Positions 9,801 to 18,541 of a stretch of DNA of 20,418 nucleotides are shown in pieces. The translations under genes and the position numbers were made by a program. The notes under the pieces are model-generated. The model made no database searches. It saw only the letters and a list, made by a program, of their open reading frames with translations, and was not told the origin of the DNA. Origin of the DNA: Mesotaenium endlicherianum (Eukaryota; Streptophyta; Zygnematophyceae; Zygnematales; Mesotaeniaceae); NCBI GenBank assembly GCA_009602735.1, contig WELA01005813.1:28869-49286 (forward strand), in the 5' to 3' direction. Each line of letters starts with the position of its first letter. Positions within the stretch are counted from its first letter, which is position 1.

Positions 9801-11501
9801 GTCAGTTCCAGCATCGGATATAGCGGGAACTTAAAGGGCCAAATCAGATGTGCTTTAGTCAATTTGTGGTTGACACCAGACAAGGTTGATGCAGCTCCTT
9901 CAGGGATTTGCCAAGTGAGACGCTACTTTGTGGAGGCTGGGGGGTTACGTATACATGCCTTCCCGCAATTCTGCATACAACCACGGTTTCTTTTAGGGTT
10001 ATAACATAGTGATTAAACCTGGAGCAGGAGTAGAAGCTTGGCTGCTTCAGCTGCTAGTTTACAGGGTCTCAGTAGGCACACACGCGTTCAGGGGCTCAGG
10101 TAGAGCTGGGACTTCGCAAGAGTCACGTTACCTTCCTGGCCGTGTGGCTGTCACGGCCCAAAGACAGCCTACGGCCTCATCCGGTCCTTCCCAGCCTGAC
10201 AGCAGGGCTAAATTCCGTGCATGCACCTGTCTGTGTTGGTGTGTGTGTGTATGTGTGCAGTTTGTGGAGTTTTCAAAGCTGATGTCGTCAAACTTACCGG
10301 AGAAGGAGAAGGAAGCGCAGTTTGCGCTGGCTGCTCTCATGGAGATTCCACAGCAGTACAAGGCGTGTCAAGAACTCAAGCTCCTGGGGTATGCCATTTG
10401 AACCCATTCTCTGGTCAAGGGACACAGGAAGGTCCACTCTTTGAAGCGTGTGCATGGCACTTGCAGACTACGAGATTTTACATACAATGACATGCCCGCC
10501 TTTGCAACCGTGAGTGCACTGAATAAGGCACAGGTGGCTGCAGGGCCCAGGCAGGGCTCAGGACTTGTGCTAATGCCTTGGTCCCCTTTCTTCCTCCCAG
10601 CCGCGCCCTCATGGTCTACCTGGACTGGAGTGGAAGGAGTATAAGTTCTAGTTTCTCTGAGTGAGCCTGCTGCTTCTTTGTGGGGTGGCCTAGACAAGGT
10701 CCCTATTGACCGCCTCTTTGCCCCACCTGTTGTTATAGAACTCTTCCATAAAGTTGTAGCTGCCACGCGGGAGGCCTGGCATGTATGTTCCTATTTGTGT
10801 CAACAAGGACCACACTTACCAGGTTCTGAATTTTGACTTTGCAGCAAGTTAACGGGGCGCATGCCAAACAGAATGGCGCTGCCGCCTCCTGCGACGGTGC
10901 CTGCTCCCTCGCCAGTCATGCAGCCCTCGCCATATGGGCAGCAGACCTCGTATCCCATGCCGCCGGGTGGTGCTTCTGCCGGTGGATACCAGGCAGGGCA
11001 GCCCCCTGCTCCGCAGGAGAGCGAGTACTTGTGCCCCATATGCCTCACAAACAGGAAGAACATGGCATTCCAATGTGGCCATCAGGTGGGTGCTTCATCG
11101 ACCAGCCTCTACTGGTGTCTCTCAGCTGCACTCATTTCGATCCTTGCCTGACAGGTGTAGTGTATCAGAGCGTCCTATCTCTGCGTGGTGGGTCTCAGTA
11201 AGCCTTTGCAGCTCGCAGTGGATGTCGAGGAATTCAATCTTCTAGGATCTCATGGCTGAGTCTTTATAGCTGCATCGTTGTTGAGGATAACTCTGAGGGA
11301 CATTGAGTTTATATGTACTTTTAGCGTCTGCGCTTGGTGGGTTCTGGACTGTCTTATTGACTTACATGACCGCTGCTGGGCTACTTGCGCATGACTAATA
11401 CGAAGTGCCTCTAATTGCAGACATGCCATGAATGCGGAGCAACCTTGAGAGATTGCCCAATCTGCAGGGCTCCCATTGCGACCAGAATCAAGCTGTACTG
11501 A
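6805..11501 (+). CDS. RGLG: RGLG-type copine/vWA RING E3 ubiquitin ligase, copy 1
   Basis: Exons: 6805-7011, 7164-7248, 7500-7640, 7799-7912, 8204-8301, 8615-8694, 9431-9536 (7a) or 9616-9721 (7b), 10261-10388, 10845-11085 and 11421-11501. All phases match and give 426 aa, close to the usual length of the family. The protein starts MGNESSK, a candidate N-myristoylation signal (Gly2, Ser6). The copine/vWA domain covers about residues 70-310 and includes a MIDAS-like [12 protein letters not shown] (D89, T91, S93), [13 protein letters not shown] and [14 protein letters not shown]. The linker holds one PYGQQ unit. The C-terminal C3HC4 RING uses C383, C386, C397, H399, C402, C405, C412 and C415, and the protein ends RIKLY as in plant RGLGs. 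Known for Arabidopsis RGLG1/2: membrane-linked ligases that build Lys63 ubiquitin chains with UBC13-type E2s and act in hormone and stress signalling. The function here is inferred from homology. Confidence 0.93.
9431..9536 (+). CDS. RGLG: Exon 7a of RGLG copy 1 (alternative vWA exon)
   Basis: This 106-nt exon enters with two bases pending and leaves in frame 0. It encodes [18 protein letters not shown] followed by a [14 protein letters not shown] tail, the late-vWA segment of RGLG. The acceptor is unusual: it follows a run of G (gtgtgggggggagtggggtgcag) with no polypyrimidine tract. The donor GTTGGA is weak. It is nearly identical to the single exon 7 of copy 2. It competes with exon 7b, which starts 79 nt after its end. 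Confidence 0.85.
9616..9721 (+). CDS. RGLG: Exon 7b of RGLG copy 1 (duplicate of exon 7a)
   Basis: This exon has the same length (106 nt), the same phases and the same protein segment as exon 7a. It encodes [18 protein letters not shown] followed by a [14 protein letters not shown] tail. The tail is closer to what I recall of land-plant RGLGs (FDDN.P.R..DNFQ). Its acceptor follows a moderately pyrimidine-rich stretch and ends TGTGCAG; its donor is GTTTTC. Including both 7a and 7b, or neither, shifts the frame, so a functional transcript can carry only one. Copy 2 has no counterpart. Confidence 0.82.
10231..10260 (+). repeat. UG-repeat splice acceptor of RGLG copy 1 exon 8
   Basis: The acceptor of exon 8 (10261) is preceded by a (TG)n-type tract rather than by a C/T tract. 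The same holds at 16963-17026 in copy 2. UG repeats next to acceptors are known in animals to be bound by splicing regulators; a role here is inference. Confidence 0.7.
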
Positions 11502-13200
11502 GAAACTCTTTTCTTTATGAACAGCTGCAGGCAATTGAGTTTCCAGCTTGCTAAAGTGTACATACCTAGTTCAATGTGCTCTCGCATCTCTGGGCTTTTA
11601 TGTTTGGCAGCTGTTATGCGACTTAGGTGTTTCTAGAATTAAAATTGAGGTAAGTAGGTTCTACGTGGTAAATAATTACCTCGGGTTTACGCCGTAACAT
11701 ACACGAGGACCTTTTCCTGGTGATAGTCTTCTTCCAGGAGAGGGTTTTAAAAAAGGAAAGGTGCTTTGGAGATAAAGATACCCCTTCAGGTTGCCATAAT
11801 TGGCATATAACAAAATCATGTAGGTGTAACTTGGAAGCTTCTCACATGACTACATTAGAGAATCAGATGGGTTCAGTTGACACCACTATCTAGAACATTT
11901 TGCCAAAATTAACAAATATCTAGCGTCCATATTTCGGTGTCCTCTTGGCCTGCAATATTCCATTTTGGGATAAACTTTGTGCTATTGCGCTGACGACTTT
12001 GTAATGGCATAGGCATTTGCATGAAAATTCAGGTGAACTACATCCTTGAATTATTGCTCAGCAAATCTCAGGCATCCATGAAACTACACATCTTGAAGCT
12101 TAGGACGGTTTGCATAATGCATAACCAGAAATGACTGAAATCTCCTCTGCTATCTCTCAAAGCAAGAAGGTGATCCAGAAAACCTTACAATTACATGTCC
12201 GTACAACACGCCCATAAAACATTCTCGAAAGGAGGGAAGAGGGCACATGAAGCTACTCAAGGGGGCTGAAAAGAGTACATGACATGTCCAGTACATCCAA
12301 AATGGATAGTTGAGAGATAAGAGAGTCCTGATTGTGCACCATAGCCTTGACATATTACGTGAGCAGGTGTTGAAGGTTTGGCTCAAACACATTCATCCGC
12401 GTGGCAGGCAGTAAGTACCCTGCATAGCCAGCTCGGCCACAAAAGATGGGCATTTTGCATCCATACACAGAATCTCGAAGAAGCAAACAAAACCAACACC
12501 TCCCACCTGCGGTCACAACATAGCTCCTACGCAAGCTGTCATTTCTAACAAGATTTTGTTAGAATCCAATGTTAAACTGAAAGGCTGAATTCGTGTTAGA
12601 TTGTACAACTACACTACTTCAAGCTTCTAAAATGCATGGCTACAAGTAGGTACATCTCTTCAAAAAGCTCTGATGTGACTTGAGCCACCTTTGGGACTCC
12701 TAAATAACTTTTTGACGCAAATCGCATTAAAAATTTGAGCGTGCACGAGTCCACCTTCAGAATTTCTTAGAAATCATAGCATCCTAAGATTGTCTCAAAC
12801 GATACGATGTACATAAATGTTAGACAAAAAAATAGGCTCGTTGCATACGAACGTTAACAGAACACAAGCAAGGTTGGCAGTCGTCAACTTTGATGTGTAA
12901 GGCAGCAGAAGCTTTCTGCCCAGGACCACGATGTGTAGCAATGTGCAGCAATGTGTAACCAATTATTCTGCAGAAACGCTGTCGACGTCGACAGAAAGTT
13001 TGCAAGGGGCTTGTCCGTGCTAACAGACAGGCCTCATGACAGCCTCGGCGGCAGGTGCAACTAGACTGAAGGCAATGGAAGGCAGTATGCCAAGTTCCAA
13101 CCGGTTGATTTTCGAATAAGGACAATAGAGTCGCTTTAGCGGTCCATGAGGCACGAGGGAAGAAACTGCCTGCATCACTCAAGTGTATCTACACCATCGC
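11502..13200. other. Intergenic region between the two RGLG genes
   Basis: About 1.7 kb without a recognisable gene. It should hold the 3' UTR and end of copy 1 and the promoter of copy 2. TGTAA motifs occur (11825 and 12000), which in green algae can mark polyadenylation, but I cannot choose between them. The longest open frame (minus strand, 12820-13182) shows no domain. Confidence 0.6.
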
Positions 13201-16200
13201 ATGGAAGTGAAACGAGCACCTACGGAGAACAAGTGTCTTGAAGCCGAGGACAAGGCAGCAAACTCTGCAAGCTCAAATTATTTCACACGCAGCTGTAAGT
13301 TTGCGCAAATACTTCTTGAATACTTCTGTCAAGCACCAGACTGATATTTGAGTGCTTACCTGACTGAAATTTATTGCTGGAATGACTTATTAGATAGATG
13401 AGTGGTACACGTACTTGCAGCGCAACGAACATCCCCTTACTACACCGAACAGGGCTTTTCCGCAGCTTTTTCTCTACCAGTCGCCCGCATGTCGCATTCA
13501 TACCAAGCTGGCGGTTCACCTGCAAGTCTTGCACAACAATTTGCTCAAAGTTACGGATGTATTCCTGATACCTTCCGAAGTATAGAGCAGGTAAGGATGT
13601 TCTGGGAAACTATACAGGATGTTAGTCTAATCTCGTGCACAGCACGTACATGATGTATAGCTCTATTGAACATGATGACCGACTGGAGGAATGCTAATTG
13701 CTCCTGATAGCCGTGGTTTTGGACAGGTCCAAAGTGCCCTGCGCAATGTAGGACTCGAATCAAGCAGCCTTATAGTTGCTGTTGACTTCACAAAGAGCAA
13801 TGAATGGGCTGGTGAGTGGGTTCAAACCCCCGGCCTCTAAAATGTAAGCAGTGGAGCCGTGCGATTTTTTGTTGTTATGTGTGCTACAGGTTTCATGTGT
13901 GCTCCATATGTATACATTTGGGAAGTTATTATTAGCTCAAACTGAATGATGTCGTCTACAAGCTATTTCCTGGGATTAAAGTTAAAGTGACATTCTAGAA
14001 AGACCTGGCTACTAACGTGGCTCAACATTGTGCGACTGCAGGGAAGCACACTTTTGGTGGTCAATGTCTTCATGCCATTGGCGGTGTGCAGAATCCTTAT
14101 GAGAAGGCAATTTCCATTATTGGGCAAACATTGACGCCTTTTGACGATGATAATTTGATTCCATGTTTTGGATTTGGAGATGGTAAGGTTTCTTCAAAGA
14201 GAAGCTTTTGGTGTCCATATAAAGTTGTAAGTGGACTGACATTGGAACACATACGTTCTGTGTTGCACTGATTGTCACGTTGCACTTCTATTTCTAGTTG
14301 CATGGAATAAGCTGGCTGCATGTTACTTACGTCCTAAGAGGGTTGTCCTCCTTGCGCAGGGACAACACATGACCAGCTTTCATTTTCCTTCTTCCCTGAT
14401 CAGAGACCATGCCATGGTTTTCAAGAGTGTCTAAGTCGTTACAGGCAAATTGCTCCTTCTGTCAAACTAGCAGGTGTGTGCCCTATCTTTCCCTTTCACT
14501 CTCTAAAGCAGCCTTTGATGCCTCAATCCAGCCTAGGCCTTCTTTTGCAAGTGTTGTGGTAAAATACAAATAAACTCATAAACTTATCTACAACCCCAAC
14601 TTCTTGGAGGCAAGCCCTTGTATTGTGATTTCAATTTGCTTGTTCCCCCAAGACTTCATGCAGAATCAAAGCATGGATGGTGATCATTTGCTGTCTCCTC
14701 TCCAGGTCCTACTTCATTTGCGCCAGTCATAGAACAGGGGGTGCGGGCAGTGGAGCAGAGTGGGGGGCAGTACCATGTCCTCCTCATTATTGCCGATGGC
14801 CAGGTGATCCCACTCTCTCTTCGCTTGCAGTTGCCCAGGTGCTTGACCTGTCTCCTGGATTTTTTTGATAATAGCAATGGTGGTGATGCGATACCAGACG
14901 GAGCTACCTATCAAAGACAGTAATAGAGCATCTGCAGCAAGTGCTGGCAAGGTTTTTTTTCTTTTCATTTTTTTTCTTTCCAAGGATGAAATTCAATTAA
15001 AGAACAGGCTCAGGCTAGAGCACGTGTGGCGGATGGGCTTACTGTGCAGGGACCCCTGTGACAAGGAGCAGGCTGCTGGCCGTGCCAACTCTGGAGCACA
15101 TGCAACCTGACCTGTTTGGGCGGCGCCTCTTTCCTTTGGCTAGTTGCGCAGGTGACAAGGAGCTCAGATTTGCCACCGAATCAGCTGAGTGTCCAGGAGC
15201 AGGCCACTGTGGACGCCATAGTCGCCGCCAGGTGTGCCATGCAGTCCACCTCCTCCCAGCAGTCGATGTTGGCTTTAGGACCTGTACCTTATGCCTGGGT
15301 GGCTGTCCTCCCTTTCCGTTCTGGAGAAGGTCATATGCCGTGCAAGGACCTGTAGAGCAATCATTGTGTATTAACTGTCGAGGGTAGTTATTTCAGCATT
15401 CGAAGGGTCTCGGAGTAGCGAAGAACTTTCCAGTGGGAAAATTTCAATGAAGGCCCTCGCGTAGGGCTTCTTGGGCCCATATGTTGCGGCTTGCGAGCCT
15501 TCTACGCTTCTGAGGGCCTGCTGGCTGTGGCTTGGGACTGTGTCACTTCATGCATATATGTACCTTTTTAAGAGCTGCGGAAGAGTACCAGACGTGTGCT
15601 TATTGAGAAGCTCAAAATGCTCAAGCTCCTCATTACAGAGCACGCACGAGTCAAGCTCAGGCCTGGGCCGCAACCAGCCACATGCAATTTCCTCATATGC
15701 TTGAAGCTTCATATCACTTGGAGGCTCACCAAGTGTGACGAGGATTCTTCGTATGTCGATGTAATCACCTTCATGGGAAGCATCGTGGGGTTTGAGGTGT
15801 TGCATGCGGCCAGCCAGCGGTGCTAATCTCATAGTGGAAAAATGCCTCAGGGATACTCCGCTATCAGAATCTAAGGGCGTCAATATAGTGCAGACGAGAT
15901 AGCTCAGCCAGTCAAGCAGGTCATGTATGAGGTTGGAAGCTCGTGAATGGCAAGGCCTTGACTGAACCTACTTGCTCTGAGCAACTCCTAGGTGAGGAAA
16001 GGCAGCGCGTGGAAGCAGCTGGAGACGTCTGAGCCGGGTGGAGGTGAAGTGGGGGTGGTGGCTAACGAGGGTGAGGGGGGCTGTGCATACTACGTGTGGG
16101 GGGGGGCGGACCGGGGTGCAGCAATTACGCAATGTCGATTGTGCTGGTGGGAGTGGGCGATGGGCCGTGGGATACCATGCGGGCCTATGACGACCTGCTG

Positions 16201-18541
16201 CCTAAGCGCAACTTCGACAACTTCCAGGTTGGATGAGCACCCATGGCCGTACAACTTTTCCTCCCTCCCCCTCTCCCTCTCTCTTCTCTCCTTCTCCCAC
16301 TCCCTCTCCCCCTTCTTCTCCTTCACCATCTCCCTCCCCCTCTCCTGCTCCCTCTCATAGTGCCTCTCCCTCTTTATCGCACCCTCCCCCCCTCCCTCAC
16401 TCCCCTCCCCCACCCTCCTCTCTCCCGCTATATATGTCTGTGTGTGTATGTGTATGTGGTGTTTGTGTGCTTGCTCATTTCTTGGGGATTTTGCGCTTTC
16501 ATGTCTTCAAAGTCTGGCTGTGACTTCTTTTGGCTGAATTGCGGCACGGCCTGCGATCTTGGTCCCAGTGGCGTGCAACTTGTTCTGGCATAGCAGGACA
16601 TCAACAGATACGTAAGATATGCCGACTCAAACAGTCAGAGGTTGAATCTTGTTCAAGCGACGTCAGAACATGGTGCCACGTGGAGGCATGTCATGAAGGC
16701 CGGAGGGGATGCAGCTTTCTGTTGACCATGTGCATATATTTATGTATATGCATTCTTACACGCTCAGGGTAGCTCTGAGGTCATAAGCTACTGGTTGGGG
16801 CCAACACTGTCAAACCGGGAGGAGCGGGCAGCCGGGGCGTGGCTTCTTTCACCAGCAGCACAAGTTTGTAAACAGAACCAGTTAAGCTAGTCTTTTGCTA
16901 GAGCTTAAGAAAGCTTCCTGCCTGTCAAGTGTCTCTTCTAGCTGCAGACAGCACGGCTGAATGCGCGTGTATATGTGCTTGTGCTTGTGTGTGCGTGTGT
17001 GTGTGGGTGTGCACATGTGCGTGCAGTTTGTGGAGTTTTCGAAGCTGATGTCATCGTACCTACCGGAGAAGGAGAAGGAAGCGCAGTTTGCGCTGGCAGC
17101 TCTCATGGAGATCCCCCACCAGTACAAGGCGTGCCAGGCGCGCAGGCTCCTAGGGTACGCAACTCAGACCCATTCCTTGATCAGGAGACGCACAGCTCAC
17201 CCTTGCGCGCTTGCATGACTGTTGCAGGCTCCAACTTGAGTGAGTGTGCGTGCCTTGACATGCTCTTGATTGCAACTGTGAGTACTCTAAGAAGGGCCAG
17301 GGTGACAGCTGGCAGAAGGATTCAGGCAGGGCTCAGGGCTGTGTCAATTTGTCGGTCCATCCCCGCCTCTCCCCCCCCCCTTTCCCCCCTCTTCTGCCCT
17401 GGCCCCCTGAGTGACTTGGACTAGAGTTGGCTTTGGACTGGAGTTGGCACATCTTCTCATTATTTGTGGTGGCCCTTTGTGAATCGTCCGGACTCGGCCT
17501 TGAGGGCGTGCAGCGGCAAGTATGCGAGTCAAATTATACGTTCTTTAAATGTGAAGACTGAGACTTACCTAGCTGGTGCTGACTTTTGACGTGGCAGCCA
17601 GAGAACGGGGCGCATGCCAAACAAGATGGCGCTGCCGCCTCCTGCCACCGTGCCTGCTCCCATGCCATATGGGCAGCAGCCGTCGTATCCAACGCCAGCG
17701 CCATATGGACAGCAGCCGTATCCAACGTTGGCGCCACATGGACAAAAGCCATCGTATCCAACGCCGGCGCCATATGGGCAAGCAACGCCGGCGCCATACG
17801 GGCAGCAATCGTATCCAACGCCAGCGCCACATGGCCAGCAGCCGTCGTATCCAACGCCGTCGCCCTATGGGCAGCAGCCGTCCTATCCAACGCCAGCGCC
17901 ACATGGGCAGCAGCCGTCGTATCCAACGCCGGCGCCATATGGGCAGCAGCCGTATTCGACGCCGGCGGGTGGTGCTTACGCCGGTGGATACCAGGCAGGG
18001 CAGCCTCCTCAGTACCAGGCCCCTCCTCCGCAGGGTTCCTCATATGGAGGCGAGTCCATGTGCCCCGTATGCCGCACCAACCGAAAGAACATGGCATTTC
18101 AGTGCGGCCATCAGGTGGGTGCTTCGTCGACCAGCCTCTGCTGCTGTCCCAGCTGCACTTTGTTTGGTCCCTGTATGATAGGAGTTGTCTTTTGAAGCGT
18201 CGCTGTATGTTTTAATGGCGCGTCTAAATCTGTCCCTGTGACCAGCTGCTATCGCCAGGACACTCTTATAATTTTGACTGCATTAAAAGTGACTTCAAAT
18301 TTTGCAGAGGTTGTCAAATGCGTACATTCAAATACTTTGTTGCTGTCTGCTTCTGGAGGTTGGAGTACGCTGACACCATTTCGTGTGGATTGTTTGCTTA
18401 CCTCTGAGAACACCACCGTTGGGCTACACGCAAGACTGATATAAAGTGCCTGTGTTGCAGACATGCCATCAATGCGGAGCAACCTTGAGGGACTGTCCCA
18501 CCTGCAGGGCTCCTATTGCCACCAGAATCAAGCTGTACTGA
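13201..18541 (+). CDS. RGLG: RGLG-type copine/vWA RING E3 ubiquitin ligase, copy 2, with repeat-expanded linker
   Basis: Exons: 13201-13294, 13421-13590, 13727-13811, 14042-14182, 14360-14473, 14706-14803, 15152-15231, 16122-16227, 17027-17154, 17598-18114 and 18461-18541; phases match and give 537 aa. I chose ATG 13201 because its frame follows an upstream stop (13147), ends at a strong donor (T|GTAAGT, 13295) and has the phase needed by the acceptor at 13421. Homology to copy 1 runs upstream of the later ATG 13489, so that is not the start. The N-terminus MEVKRAP lacks the Gly2 of copy 1. The vWA domain has [10 protein letters not shown] (D108, T110, S112) and ADGQ. A Tyr/Gln/Pro repeat covers residues about 362-462. 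The RING uses C494, C497, C508, H510, C513, C516, C523 and C526, and the protein ends RIKLY. It is a tandem duplicate of the gene at 6805-11501, and several introns are still alignable. The first exon is the least certain part. Confidence 0.92.
15548..15832 (-). other. Antisense open frame in intron 6 of RGLG copy 2, unrecognised
   Basis: A 94-codon frame runs on the minus strand from ATG 15832. It begins [10 protein letters not shown] and includes [21 protein letters not shown] recognise no family. Parts of the flanking intron align with intron 6 of copy 1, where no comparable frame exists. It may be chance, or a remnant of another gene in the intron. Confidence 0.2.
16250..16476 (+). repeat. 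C/T-rich tract followed by (TG)n in intron 7 of RGLG copy 2
   Basis: Soon after exon 7 of copy 2, about 180 bases consist almost only of C and T (16254-16434), then a TG-rich stretch follows (about 16436-16470). In copy 1 the corresponding place holds exon 7b. Such tracts can bind pyrimidine-tract splicing regulators, or can simply be slippage products. Confidence 0.85.
16963..17026 (+). repeat. UG-rich acceptor region of RGLG copy 2 exon 8
   Basis: A TG/CG-alternating stretch leads directly into the acceptor at 17024-17026. It parallels the TG tract before the same exon in copy 1, so the feature probably predates the duplication. Confidence 0.7.
17665..17967 (+). repeat. In-frame 36-bp coding repeats ([12 protein letters not shown]) in RGLG copy 2
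   Basis: Nine consecutive units of 8-12 codons, full form P[Y/H][10 protein letters not shown], lie between the vWA and RING domains. Units 2, 5 and 9 lack one residue and unit 4 is cut to eight. Position 2 alternates between Tyr (TAT) and His (CAT). Copy 1 has a single unit at the same place, so the array expanded after the duplication, or contracted in copy 1. The composition (Tyr, Gln, Pro, Ser, Gly) resembles prion-like low-complexity segments. Confidence 0.93.

Noticed and set aside
10470..10512. A cryptic exon in intron 8 of copy 1 (ACTACGAG...GCAACC before GTGAGT)
   Set aside because: Joining exon 8 directly to 10845 gives [18 protein letters not shown], which matches the RGLG family; the extra segment would break the frame with exon 9, and its copy 2 counterpart has an in-frame stop.
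12820..13182. A 120-codon minus-strand frame upstream of copy 2
   Set aside because: No domain, Cys/Arg-rich translation, and it lies in the expected promoter region of copy 2.
13489..13590. ATG 13489 as the start of RGLG copy 2
   Set aside because: In-frame similarity to copy 1 exon 1 continues upstream of it to an acceptor at 13420, so translation should start in an earlier exon.
13812..13830. A second tRNA-like motif (gggttcaaaccc) at the start of an intron of copy 2
   Set aside because: Only a short palindrome is present; no cloverleaf can be folded around it.
17665..17967. Regular repeats that could suggest a CRISPR array or satellite
   Set aside because: The units are contiguous without spacers, keep the reading frame and lie inside an exon that continues into the RING domain.
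17534..18097. A 187-codon minus-strand frame over the copy 2 repeats
   Set aside because: It is the antisense shadow of the 36-bp coding repeats; the plus strand has the vWA-linker-RING homology.
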